From contig JALJCQ010000016.1 of assembly GCA_023091665.1 (NCBI GenBank), positions 1,364,001 to 1,428,000 of the forward strand: DNA of 64,000 bases. Reading direction: 5' to 3'. The notes under the pieces are model-generated. The model searched no databases and was not told where the DNA came from. It was given only the letters and a program-made list of their open reading frames with translations. The first letter of the stretch is position 1. The number at the start of each line of letters is the position of its first letter. Below are positions 51,372-62,343 of the stretch, in pieces. This stretch comes from Pythium myriotylum. Taxonomy: Eukaryota; Oomycota; Peronosporomycetes; Pythiales; Pythiaceae. The position numbers were made by a program, and so were the translations under genes.

Positions 51372-51641
51372 ATGAAGGTGTTTCTTGTGTTGTTCCTCGC
51401 TCTCTCGACATCGCTCGCATTCGCCCAAAACACGACCCGCATTCGCCCACGCAATGCCACCCAAACCCATAACACAGCCAACAATGTAGCCCGCAATACA
51501 ACCGTCAGCGCAGCCAAGAACACATCGCTGAACATCACGAGCTCAGCGCTATTGAAGACCTCGATTAAATTTGTCGTCAAGGACCCCAAAGCAACCAAGC
51601 TCTTCGACAAAACCCGTGTTCATGCAGGAGACCGCAACTAG
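51372..51641 (+). CDS. Small secreted protein, FD-x2-R-x-H-x-GDR family, member 3
   Basis: An 89-residue ORF. The signal peptide KVFLVLFLALSTSLAFA is nearly the same as in member 2. The middle is Asn/Thr-rich with several NTT/NAT/NTS N-glycosylation sequons. The C terminus LKTSIKFVVKDPKATKLFD runs into KTRVHAGDRN. It has no Cys. Both flanks match those of member 2, so the two arose by a segmental duplication of about 2 kb. The copia element downstream is inserted in the (CT)n tract of this copy. Confidence 0.78.
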   Translation: MKVFLVLFLALSTSLAFAQNTTRIRPRNATQTHNTANNVARNTTVSAAKNTSLNITSSALLKTSIKFVVKDPKATKLFDKTRVHAGDRN

Positions 51642-51762
51642 GCTGCGGTGCAGAGATGCATCAATCTCCATATCGATGGCTGGAAATCGACGTTACCCGT
51701 GCTGTACATGCTGCGACTTGAAGGAGCCTAATCGGGCTTCCTCACAACCGTAGTACATGCAA

Positions 51763-52271
<509 letters not shown>

Positions 52272-52281
52272 CTCCCCTCTC
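52272..52281 (-). other. Polypurine tract
   Basis: In sense orientation GAGAGGGGAG sits directly before the 3' LTR. It overlaps the last two bases of the Pol stop codon. Confidence 0.8.
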
Positions 52282-55200
52282 AACTCGATTCTCGAACACC
52301 GGACTGGTGACGGAGCAGTTGGAACGGCTTCGTCGTGAGCGGCTTTGTCATGAAGTCCGCGAGCTGCGTGGCTGAGCGTACATAGGCGAGCTCGATATCG
52401 TCGTTTGCAAGATGCATGCGGACAAAGTGATGTTTGATGTCAATGTGCTTGGCTCGAGCACTGTAGCCCACGTTGCGTGCGATCGCGATGGCGCTCTGGT
52501 TGTCACCATGGATTGTTGATGGCTCGGATTGTTTAAACCCCATCTCACCAAGGAGACTGCGAGCCCACAGCAGTTCTTGCGTGCATACAGAGATGGCAAC
52601 ATACTCGGCCTCGGCCGAGCTCAACGCAACTGTTCGCTGGAGCTTAGACTTGAAGATAAGAGGTGCACCGCACATGAGAACTAGAACCCCACTCGTTGAG
52701 CGACGTGTCATTGTATCGCTAGCCCAGTCGGAGTCGCACCACGCCTTGAGAGCAGGGCCGCTCCCATCGGTTTCGTAGACTAGGCCGATGTCTGGTGTCT
52801 TTTTCAGGTATCTTACAATACGGAGGGCTGCATTCCAATGGACCTCACGCGGGTGCTCGGCAAAACGACTCAAGAAAGTCACACCAAATGCAATGTCTGG
52901 GCGGGTACCAGTCGCAAGGTACATGAGCGAGCCAATAAGAGAACGGTATGGACGCCGAGCCATGCGCTCGAGCTCACTTGCCGACGGCTCGTTCTTGACT
53001 ACCGTCATGAGCTGACCACGATCACACGGGTTGTCAGTGCCGAATGCACTTTCCTGGTTGTACTTCTCGACAAGACGTTGAATGAACTGCGTCTGTGTCA
53101 GCACTAGTCGTTTACCTTCGATGTCGTGGTTGATCTCCATACCGATGATGTACTTGGCAAGGCCAAGGTCCTTCAACTTGAAGTGCGTCTGAAGATCGTG
53201 CTTCACCTTCTCCACATCCTTCTCGCTCTTTGCAGCAATCAATAGGTCATCCACATAGAGGCTCACGTAAATGAAGCCATCATCACAACACTTGACAAAA
53301 ATGCATGGGTCGCTCGTACACTGGCTAAGACCAATCGACTCGAACACCTGGCAAATGGTGTGAAACCAGACGGCCGAAGCCTGCTTCAGTCCGTACAAAC
53401 TTTTGTTCAGGCGGCATACATCACCGTCGTCGTGGTCAATCCCCTCGGGGACTCGCATGTAGATAGTCTCTTTCAGCTTTCCGTAAAGAAATGCAGTGTC
53501 GACGTCACACTGGTGGATGCTGTAGCCTTGATCGCAGCATAGAGCGAGTAGAATTCGAATAGAGTTCAATGTTACAACAGGTGAGTTCGTCTCGTTGTAG
53601 TCGACGCCAAAGGTCTGGCTGAATCCCTGTGCAACGAGTCTCGCTTTGAAGCGAATAATCTCCCCTCTCTCGTTGCGCTTAAGGGCAAAGACCCACTTGC
53701 AGCCAATAATTCGAGCGTCGGGAGGCGGTCGAACAAACTCCCATACATCGTGCTCCCCAAGCGACACGAGTTCACGGTTGATGGCGTCTTGCCACTCATC
53801 TGCCTCCGGAGACTCCATGGCGGTACGGTAGCTTGTCGGTACCTCACTCGCCACGTTTGCATGTTCGGATGGTGGTAGGAGGCGTGGGCGTTTCGATTCT
53901 CGTCCAGCGGCGCCACCCCTCGCACCACCACTTGTCGGAACAATCGCTCGTGTTGGCCGCAGCACGATGCGGTTCTCGTCAGGCTCAGCTGTGCGAGCAG
54001 GGACAATGCGGTTATCCTCGGGTGCTGGCAGAGTAGGATGCTGCTGTCGACGAGAGCCCTGATTGTGATGAAACACCATAGTGCTAGGCAGCGCAGGTGC
54101 CTCCAACTGACGGCGTGCAGCAGGATGGAGGGTTGGTCGAAACATAGTAGGCTGCGTTGGCGCGGGTAGAGCTAGGATCGGTTGACTGGTAAGCATCGTG
54201 GTCGTGCGATTATTTTCAGCCATCGTGGTCTGCATTGGAGCAGTCGCAACACCGCCTTCGCCATCGACATCCATGCGCTCACCTTCATCGTCAACGTCCA
54301 TAGGCTGTGGAGAGACTTGCGGTTCGACAGGAGCATCTTCGTCATCATCCATGGTTAGATGGACAGTCTGAACAGGTGTGGACGGAGCCGGGCCATACAC
54401 GTAGTACTCGAGGGGAAACTCATCGAGAATGACCGAGCGGCTGACCATCAGTCGTTTCGACTCCTTGTTCCACACTCGATAGCCTTTGGTCGTTTCCGAG
54501 TACCCAAGAAAGAGACACTGATAAGCTGTTGGCTCGAACTTGCCTCGCTTCGAGTCAACGTGAGCATATCCCTCTGATCCAAACACTCGTAGATGCGTCA
54601 TGTCCGGTCGCTCGCGGCGACAGAGCTCGTACGGCGTGTATGCCGGCCGTACAGTCGAGGGAATACGGTTGAGCAAATACACAGCAGTATGCATCGCCTC
54701 AGCCCACCACTGGCGATCGACGTTCCTGTACATCATCATCGACCGAGCCATCTCGGTAATGGTCCTGTTCATTCGCTCTGCGACACCATTTTGCTGCGGT
54801 GAATACGGCACGGTGAGTTGGTGTACGATCCCGTTCGTCTCACAAAACAACTTGAACTTCTTGTTCACGTATTCACCCCCGTTGTCCGTGCGGAGGTATT
54901 TGATCTTACCTCCAAGCTGATTTTCCATGAGCGCCTTGTAGATATTGAAATGATTCAACACCTCCGACTTGGTCTTTAGAAAATAGATCGCGACGTACTT
55001 GGAGTAGTCGTCGATGAACGTGACCGCATACTTCGCCTTTCCACGGGATGGAGCTTTCATGGGGCCCATGAGATCACTGTGCACCAGTTGTAGCGGTGCC
55101 GTCGTCTTCAGTGATCCACGTGGGCCAACGGGAAAATGCTCAACAGTCATCTTGCCCTGGGCGCACGCGTCACACATCGTCGTCATTCGTTCGCTGGACA

Positions 55201-56497
55201 CCTGCGCCGGAACCCCAACACTGGTCCGCACGATATCCTTCAGTCGCGTCGCCGAAACGTGGCCTAGCCGAGCATGCCACAGCTCAAGCTGATGATCCGA
55301 CGTATTAGCACCATCACGTTCAACAGGCTCGTTGACCACAGAGCCTGGCAACACACGGATTGAAAGGGTCTCGTCTGCATCATCATCCATTGCCACGTTA
55401 TCCACGTGGTCTTCAACATGATTCGCTGCCTCAGCTTGCATAGTGTACGATTTCGCAACCCGAGGGACCTCCAACAGTTGCCTACCGTGGCGCGTAATCA
55501 CACAGACGTCACGCTTGAACAGCACTTCGGCCGACTTGTCGGTCAGTGCTGACACCCGGATGAGGCGTTTGTCCAATCCTGGCACGTGTAGAACACCGGT
55601 GAGGGTCACACGACTCCCGTCGCTAGCCTTGAAGCTGACGTCACCGGACCCGATCGCGTGCAGCATGTTTCCATTCGCCATGGCAATGGCAACATTCACG
55701 GCAAAAACTTCATAGTTCGCGAGGTCTTTGCGAGCGAAAGTCATATGGGACGTGGCGCCACTGTCCACGAGCCAACCCACTACACGGGAGCATGTCACAG
55801 AAAATACATGCTCGTCAGATTGACCCTTCGAACGACAGTCCGCTTCCTTGTGACCGATACGGTTACACTTGAAGCACCGACCCTTGAACTTGCCCTTGCC
55901 CTTCGCTGAGTGATGGTTACGCTTGTCCTGGCCACGGTTGCTGCCAAACCGACGGCTGCCGCCCTTGCCGTGACCTTGGTTCGTGGCGCGCAGCGCGCTC
56001 TCGCTCACCTCCTTCTCCTCCATGCGTTCGCACTCACGGTGTAGCATCTCCATCGCCGAGAGCACCGTCACGTTGCTCATGTTCTCGAGTATTTTCACAA
56101 TCATGTCGTAGTCGCTCGAGAGACTGCCGAGAAGCACCACGAGCTTCTCGTCCTCCTTCATCTCCTCACCAATCGCCTCCATGCTCATGATCAAGTTCTC
56201 GAACTTGAGCATGTGCCCGGAAATGTCATCGCCAGCACTCATACGGAACTCGTGGAGCTGTTTACGGATCGAGATTCGGTTGTGAAGGTTACTCTTCACA
56301 AAGTAACCCTCCAACGTCGCCCACGCCTCCAATGCGGTCTTGGCGTGACGAATCATCGTCTGGAACTGAGGACTGAGCATCCTCGCCACCAACGCAAGTG
56401 CCTTCATGTCGTTGACTTCCCAAGTAGGCGAGGTGGTGTCGACGATACCATCCTTGATTTCGATATGGTTCCACAGACCTTTACGGGCCAGCTCCAT
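52280..56497 (-). CDS. Copia Gag-Pol polyprotein
   Basis: 1405 residues from the first usable Met. In order: Gag (about 1-205) with the zinc knuckle CFKCNRIGHKEADC (CX2CX4HX4C); aspartic protease with VDSGATSHMT; GAG-pre-integrase HARLGHVSATRL; integrase core with HSDLMGP, FIDDYS, RTDNGGEY and PQQNGVAER; reverse transcriptase with VDTAFLYG and YVDDLLI; RNase H with DSDWASD, SSAEAEY and DNQSA. The integrase-before-RT order defines Ty1/copia. An in-frame TAA at 56522-56524 separates this ORF from an upstream start (about 16 codons, ending ETN) that continues into FLWRFNARM. Gag here therefore starts late or is not made from the natural start. Confidence 0.95.
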   Translation of the reverse strand: MELARKGLWNHIEIKDGIVDTTSPTWEVNDMKALALVARMLSPQFQTMIRHAKTALEAWATLEGYFVKSNLHNRISIRKQLHEFRMSAGDDISGHMLKFENLIMSMEAIGEEMKEDEKLVVLLGSLSSDYDMIVKILENMSNVTVLSAMEMLHRECERMEEKEVSESALRATNQGHGKGGSRRFGSNRGQDKRNHHSAKGKGKFKGRCFKCNRIGHKEADCRSKGQSDEHVFSVTCSRVVGWLVDSGATSHMTFARKDLANYEVFAVNVAIAMANGNMLHAIGSGDVSFKASDGSRVTLTGVLHVPGLDKRLIRVSALTDKSAEVLFKRDVCVITRHGRQLLEVPRVAKSYTMQAEAANHVEDHVDNVAMDDDADETLSIRVLPGSVVNEPVERDGANTSDHQLELWHARLGHVSATRLKDIVRTSVGVPAQVSSERMTTMCDACAQGKMTVEHFPVGPRGSLKTTAPLQLVHSDLMGPMKAPSRGKAKYAVTFIDDYSKYVAIYFLKTKSEVLNHFNIYKALMENQLGGKIKYLRTDNGGEYVNKKFKLFCETNGIVHQLTVPYSPQQNGVAERMNRTITEMARSMMMYRNVDRQWWAEAMHTAVYLLNRIPSTVRPAYTPYELCRRERPDMTHLRVFGSEGYAHVDSKRGKFEPTAYQCLFLGYSETTKGYRVWNKESKRLMVSRSVILDEFPLEYYVYGPAPSTPVQTVHLTMDDDEDAPVEPQVSPQPMDVDDEGERMDVDGEGGVATAPMQTTMAENNRTTTMLTSQPILALPAPTQPTMFRPTLHPAARRQLEAPALPSTMVFHHNQGSRRQQHPTLPAPEDNRIVPARTAEPDENRIVLRPTRAIVPTSGGARGGAAGRESKRPRLLPPSEHANVASEVPTSYRTAMESPEADEWQDAINRELVSLGEHDVWEFVRPPPDARIIGCKWVFALKRNERGEIIRFKARLVAQGFSQTFGVDYNETNSPVVTLNSIRILLALCCDQGYSIHQCDVDTAFLYGKLKETIYMRVPEGIDHDDGDVCRLNKSLYGLKQASAVWFHTICQVFESIGLSQCTSDPCIFVKCCDDGFIYVSLYVDDLLIAAKSEKDVEKVKHDLQTHFKLKDLGLAKYIIGMEINHDIEGKRLVLTQTQFIQRLVEKYNQESAFGTDNPCDRGQLMTVVKNEPSASELERMARRPYRSLIGSLMYLATGTRPDIAFGVTFLSRFAEHPREVHWNAALRIVRYLKKTPDIGLVYETDGSGPALKAWCDSDWASDTMTRRSTSGVLVLMCGAPLIFKSKLQRTVALSSAEAEYVAISVCTQELLWARSLLGEMGFKQSEPSTIHGDNQSAIAIARNVGYSARAKHIDIKHHFVRMHLANDDIELAYVRSATQLADFMTKPLTTKPFQLLRHQSGVRESS

Positions 56498-56579
56498 GCG
56501 AGCGTTGAACCTCCAGAGAAATTAGTTCGTCTCGGTCAAGATCGTGTTCGGGTTGGTCATGGTCGTCGTCATGCTGCTT

Positions 56580-56591
56580 GGGCTCATAACC
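56580..56591 (-). other. Primer-binding site, half-tRNA iMet type
   Basis: In sense orientation GGTTATGAGCCC directly follows the 5' LTR. It is complementary to GGGCTCATAACC, the anticodon stem-loop of initiator tRNA-Met, as in Drosophila copia, and not to a tRNA 3' end. Confidence 0.75.
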
Positions 56592-56993
56592 TATTAATAG
56601 GTCAGAGGAACCAGACTTGTTGTTGTAGTGGTTGTTACTTGCGTGGTAAAATGGGAAGTGAGATTGATGTGTTTATAATCCTTTGTGTTCTTCCTACGTT
56701 GCTCTCCTAGATGTCCTCTAGGAGGCTCATGCACTAGGCAGCTCCCTGTGGCTGCTCTTGGTATACAATAATGCAGTACATGCAACAATAGAGAGCGAGT
56801 TGCCGGCGACGCTCCCGTTGGCGTCACCATGTTCACGGAGTCCATGCCGGTGTCACACGGGCTGATCACGAGTGAGCATGCTTGTCCCACGGAGCCCCGG
56901 CTCACCAGGCTCCGGCTCATCAAGCCCCGGCTCATCATGTGCCCCAACGCTGATCACGACAGCGGGCTGATCACCGGTGGACTCGCTGAGCAA

Positions 56994-56995
<2 letters not shown>
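56592..56995 (-). repeat. Copia 5' LTR (404 bp)
   Basis: The partner of 51860-52271. Borders were defined by where the two copies stop matching. Confidence 0.93.

Positions 56996-57034
<39 letters not shown>
56996..57034. repeat. (CT)n microsatellite, right part
   Basis: About 19 CT units continuing the tract that the copia element split. Confidence 0.9.
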
Positions 57035-57036
<2 letters not shown>

Positions 57037-57596
57037 TCACGTAAACTTGCTAGATGAAGAAACGACGTTGACAGCAAGATCAGAAACAGAACAAAAACAA
57101 ATAGCATGATAGTGCCAGACGATCGTAACGAGCGGTCCACATAGGATCTCAGTCGCCGCCGCCGCAATAAGTTCATCATCGGGATACCAGCTGGCTTTAA
57201 GCCGGTTGCATTCACACTGATGAAATCAATAGATTCCACTCACATCAGGAGCAGCATTCCTATCACTCTGACCTCTTGGCGTTGCTGCACAACGACCTGC
57301 TTCCGGCTAGCGGCTTCCACCGCGACTAGCGTCGAGCTTTAAAACGAGTCGAAACCCACAGGATCTATTAGGATTCACTTGCTAAACTCAATAGATACTA
57401 CCATCCGCTGCGACCTTGATATTAGCGTGATCTTTCCGAACAGTCGTGTGATACAGAACCATCATGGTTGCCGTGAATGTAGGGTGACGTTTGGGGAGCA
57501 CACTGGATTAAAGTATGGTCGGGAAGGGACACGTGGCATTTGCGTCAACCATGATAGTGCCACATCACGGTCAAAGCTGGACCGTTCACGACAAGC
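57035..57596. other. Spacer, 0.56 kb
   Basis: No gene seen. It may include the 5' flank of the Crypton remnant. Confidence 0.45.
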
Positions 57597-58849
57597 ATGT
57601 CCCGATCCAGCAAGCGAAAGACCAGCACGGACAGCAGCTCTGACCCCGCTGCAATCGTGCAAGCGTTGAGAGCCAAACGCACGAACCCAAGCACTAAGAA
57701 GACCTACAACTCGAAGATCAGTATCATGACGAAGTGGCTGGCGCAGCACTACCCGAATGCAGTGGACTCTCAGAGCTTGGAGCTGTTGGTACCAGTCACC
57801 AAAGACGCTGTCCTCGCTTTCTTTGGGCACATGTGCGGTGCCGCCGACGCGTGCGACAAGGCGAACGTGCATGCTGATGATCTGGGCAAGGCATCGATGC
57901 CTGTGTCGTGTGTCGAGAGCTACCGCAGCGCGCTTGTTGACCAGTACCGCTCTCGGCTGCTGACGCTCGACCCGCAGCTCGACATGGAGCTGAGCCACGT
58001 GCTTGAAGGCTACGAGAGGCAGATCAACAACCTGAAGAAGAGTGGACTTATGAAAGTCACTGAAGGCAAGCGCCACTTGAAGTCTAGTGGGTACGTGATG
58101 CTGGCTGTGAAGCTGATGAAGGACAAGCCAGACAAGAAGGGCCAGTCGTGAGCTACAACGGTGTTCATGTGGAGCTACTTTGTGCTCATGTGGAACCTCA
58201 TGAGTCGCTCAGACTCGATCGATACGATCATGCTGCAACATATCGAGTGGGCTGAAGACTGTCTCGTTGTAGAAGAGCAAGGCCACAAGGCAGACCAAAC
58301 TGGTGCCGACAAGTTCGGCAAGCATGTCTACGCAAACCCGTACGAGCCAGCAACGTGTCCCATACTTGCGCTCGCAGTACTCTTGTTCAGCTACCTACGG
58401 CGTCCAACAACACTGCGTCGCACTCTGAGCCAGCTTGGACGAGCTGGGATTGGAACGATGGCCAGATCATGCACTGTGTCCCACCGCTGTGGGAGTTTCC
58501 AACCGGGACGACAGTGAAGGCAATGTGGAATCTGTGGCACTTTGGTGATCGAAGCACAGGCATTCGACCATATAGACAACTAAGCACGAAGCACGACATC
58601 CAGCCCAAGCACCGCATGCGGCATTCACGAGCCAAGGTGGTGATGGCTGCAGTGGAGCGTATCGCACGAGACGAAGGCCTTCACACCTGCTCCGAACGAG
58701 TGTCGTCGCTGTCAGTGGCCGATGGCGACAAGATCTTTGTGGCTGCATTTGGCGCGTTGCTGAAGCAACTGTACGACGTTGTTCCGTCGCGAGCGGATGA
58801 AGTCACCCTCGGTACGATCTACAATCGCTTGTGTCAAAGCCGTAGATGA
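57597..58849 (+). pseudogene. Crypton-type tyrosine recombinase remnant
   Basis: The first frame (from ATG 57597) reads KTYNSKISIMTKWL and PVTKDAVLAFFGHMCG (SAM-like DNA-binding region). It meets a TGA at 58149-58151 and continues in the same frame with TTVFMWSYFVLMWNLMSRSDS (first catalytic Arg), EEQGHKADQTG (Lys) and YANPYEPATCPILALAVLLFSY. After about 58385 it loses homology. A second frame then gives GTTVKAMWNLWHFGDRSTGIRPY, like the GCR1_C domain found in Cryptons. The expected H-x2-R ... Tyr part between them is missing. The element therefore has a nonsense codon, a frame change and an internal deletion, and cannot encode an active recombinase. Assignment rests on remembered family features. 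Confidence 0.7.
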
Positions 58850-59007
58850 ATAACATGACAACCTGTGACACGTGCACACTGCATCTGATACCATGGAATC
58901 ATCCAATCACCGTAAACGATAGACCATGATCTGATTCTATCACGATTGCAGTCATTAGATCCATCATCATCATCAGCAGCAGGACCCCTAACTTCCCCAC
59001 CGGATCT

Positions 59008-60075
59008 GTGTTTTTCGAGAACAGCACTGTGAGCTGCCTAGGTCGGATGCAGTTCGGCGACAGCCAACTCATCCTTCGGCAGATTTCCCAGTATCTTTGG
59101 ACGCAACTACGCTCCCTCTTTGCTGGTCTCGGCTTGTGGAAATCAGCGGACGCGGCCACCCGAACGGACTTCTTGACTGCAGTTTTCAGTCTGCGACTCC
59201 CGCGAGTACCGCCCAAGGTCTGGGAACTACCTATCCTCCGCAAGTGTCCCCCTACAGCCGGAGACACAGGTGATGGCCCGTTCCCAATCCTCCAGGCAGT
59301 CTGGCAGCAGCTCGTGCTGGAAACGCTTGTAGTCATCTACGCTTGGCGGAACACTATGGCTGACGCTTCCCGCGCCTGGTCGGAGCGACGAGCGTTCGCT
59401 AATCACACCACCTATTGCCAACGAGTGCTCGACACGCTCTCGCTCCGTCTCAGCCGACCAGAGTTGCCAGAGTACGCGCCTCGTCTCGTCGCCCTCTTCC
59501 ACGACCGCCTCGACGACCTCACGGACATTGACCGCCTCCAGCTATCAATGGCAGACCCTGTCACGCGAATCCTCTTCTTCGACGGGAGATCTCGCGGAAA
59601 CCCTGGCCCAGGAGGCGCAGGGGCAGTCATCGTCGATCTTTCCCACGACGCCGATCCTCAGATTCTTTGGAGCGCTGCGAACAGCCTCGCAGATGCGACA
59701 ACCACGAACAACCAAGCCGTGTACCACGGCCTTCTGCTTGGACTGCAAGCCGCGCTCGACAACGGCTGGAGCGACATCACTGTTGTTGGAGATTGCGCGC
59801 TGCTCCTACGACCGCTCCGAGAGTACCGAACCCCCGTGAACGCCAAGTTACGGGCCCTCTATTTTCAAACTAGGCAACTGGCCGACCGAGTGGGCGTGCG
59901 CCACTAGCGACAACACGTCAGAGCGCACAACGCCATGGCGATTAGCCTAGCCAATCACGCCATGAACACAAGGCAATCCAGCCAAGTTCATCATCCATCA
60001 CGTAGGCTCTGCCATGCAGACCTGCCCGGGCTCGCCGCTTCCGACTTACGTCCTTGGCTGCACAGTCAAGTTGAC
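59008..60075 (+). pseudogene. Non-LTR retrotransposon 3' fragment with degenerate RNase H
   Basis: An open frame to TAG at 59905-59907, continuing in the same frame with QHVRAHNAMAISLANHAMNTRQS to about 60075. Residues about 185-300 form an RNase H fold: FFDGRSRGNPGPGGAGAVI (first Asp), TTNNQAVYHGLLLGLQAA, VVGDCALLL (second Asp). The catalytic Glu usually found in TTNNxAEYxGL is Val here. The reverse transcriptase is absent. It is a decayed LINE-type tail, as is common in oomycete genomes. Confidence 0.7.
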
Positions 60076-60079
60076 CCAC

Positions 60080-60639
60080 TGTAACACAGGAACGCAAAGA
60101 GTCACAGCTATTAGGGTACATTCATTGCGCTCATGTAGTGCGGGGCACCTTGCATTTCCGACGACATCAAGCCCAACAGTCAGAGAAGATCGTGCGCGCA
60201 CGACTCCTCAGCCAAGGAACAGTGCGCGCACGATCCAGACGTTGAACTAGGGCATGGGACTCTGCCCACCTCCCCCTCGCAACCTCGCTGGAGCAGGGGG
60301 CAAGCGGTAAAGCGACCGATGGCAAGCAGCCACGAGTCGCTATGGCCAGCACGGCAACGAGTCGCAGGCCGGAGCGCGCCAGAAACAGCGGTTTCCAGCG
60401 ATGGCTTGCGACAGCGAGTGCCACGCGACGCCAGCAAAGCGTCGAATAAAGAAGAAACCTCGCGCCTAGCATGGCGCTCGGTCTCCCCATGGCACAGAGG
60501 GGACGCTGAGAGAAAATCTAGCATCAGGAGTAGGAGACTCACTTTGCATTTAGCAATACAACTACAACATCGCCTTAGGGAGCTCGCACGCTCCCCCAAC
60601 AACGCGTTCTCGCATATCTTTCTGCCTGGACGTGCTACA
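60080..60639 (+). repeat. Candidate 5' LTR of the gypsy-like element
   Basis: A segment starting TGTAAC and ending GCTACA (TGTA/TACA ends), immediately before the Gag-like frame. Neither the second LTR (outside the window) nor a TGG-type primer site was seen, so the borders are guesses. Confidence 0.3.
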
Positions 60640-61098
60640 AAGTTAACTTTAGCTTATGCGTTCAAGCATGATGACTAGGAACAGCTCTCGGGTCAACAAC
60701 GTGGATTCGAACAAGACTGTGGGCGCCGCGTTGTTCCAGCCCGTACTTGCACCAAGGCTGACGGAAGCCTCGCACGCTGCGCTAGTCGAATGGCGGAGGC
60801 TTCGACGGGAATACGTCAAGAAGGTGCAGGAGCACTGCACCTCCACAGACGATGATGAGGGTCGTCTGATGGTCAGCGTAATCGCGTCGGTAGACGATAA
60901 GCTGCTTGACCATCTCTGTCGCCGCCGTTGGAAGATCCCTCGCGAGGGGTTAACAGACGAAACTGTGATGGAAGAGATTGATAAGATTATCAACACCGTG
61001 AAGAACGATGACGTACCCGACATCAAGGCACTATTCAAGGAGCTACTTAAAATGAACTTGCGCGAGTCAGATGTCTACGAAAGTATCAACAATACTGG

Positions 61099-62277
61099 AT
61101 GCTGTGTGACCGCATCATCGAGGAGCATGGACTCACCTCGCTGTTCGAAGGCCCTGAAGGGAAGGCGCTGAAGTGTAAAATTCTGCGCAAGTCGCTTGAA
61201 CCTGCGCGTTTGAAACAGGACGTCAAGACTATTTGTGAGTACCGTGAGAAGCGAGCTCGCAACGACGAAGACGTGCTCTACGACGTTACTGTGAGTCAGG
61301 CGCTCGTGCAGGAACGAGAGTATCAGAAGAACAAGCGACCACGCCTAGCTGACAAGGGTAATGATGCATCTACAAAAAAGAAACAGAAACATGAACATGG
61401 CATGGCTGACAAGAATGACAAGAAACATGACAAGAGACACTCACAACCTTTTGGAAAACACACCCGCTTTGTAATTGACAAAAAGGATGAAAAGGCTGAA
61501 CGACCCGCCCGACCAGAAGCTCCCGTAGCTGGATGTCTGAAGTGTGGTGGCCCTCATTGGCTGAGTAAGTGTGAGAGCGCCACTGACGAGGAAAAGGTCG
61601 AGCTCACTGCAGCTTTCAAAACGCGCATGAAGGAAAAAAGAGCGCTAAAACAAAAAAGTTTCAAGCGATTGCAAGAACTCTTACCTGGGACGCGGCGCCT
61701 CAATGTTAAGCTTGGGGGCTGTGTCAATCGACCCGCTTGCGCCGACTCTGGCTCGGATTACTGTCTCATCAGTGGAGCGACCGCTGAACTGCTCGTCCGA
61801 GAAGGAAAGGGTTATCGCATAGAGCGGTTGAATGACGCTGTGGTTGGCGTAGCTGTTGGAGGAACAAGCGTTACCGCGACACACTACATAGAAGCGCCTT
61901 GTGAGATTCAAACTGCAGCAGGAACCGTAAGACCTACCCAAACCTACAGGTGGCATATAGTTGCTGGACAAGAAGACGAGGTGATCTTGGGTGAAGACTT
62001 CTTGAGCAGTATTCGGATCGATGTGACCCGACAAATCGAGCAACTGGCCGGTCGAACCGAGGATGACGATGATGATGTTGAACCCATGCCGATTCTACAG
62101 TCGCATACTGATGAAGAATTAAACGCAGCCATCACTATCTTAATCGACAAGGCAGTCGAGGCTGGGTTTCCGGCCAACCGTCGCGATGATCTCGAGCACA
62201 TCGTGCGACAACGAGATGTGTGGCGATTAACGCTGGGCCGTGACCCACCCGCACGTGTGGAGCCATATCGACTGTGA
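61099..62277 (+). pseudogene. Gypsy Gag/protease segment
   Basis: A 392-codon open stretch with a highly charged middle (KKKQKHEHGMADKNDKKHDKRH), a CCHC-like knuckle and the aspartic-protease DSG. It joins the preceding frame (60656-61171) only by a one-base shift near 61090. It ends at a TGA where the frame continues LKEGATPVRSNARPYAP, typical of the linker before reverse transcriptase. Confidence 0.8.
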
Positions 62278-62343
62278 CTAAAGGAGGGTGCTACGCCTGT
62301 TCGTTCGAATGCGCGGCCATATGCACCCGCTTAAAGCAAATTC

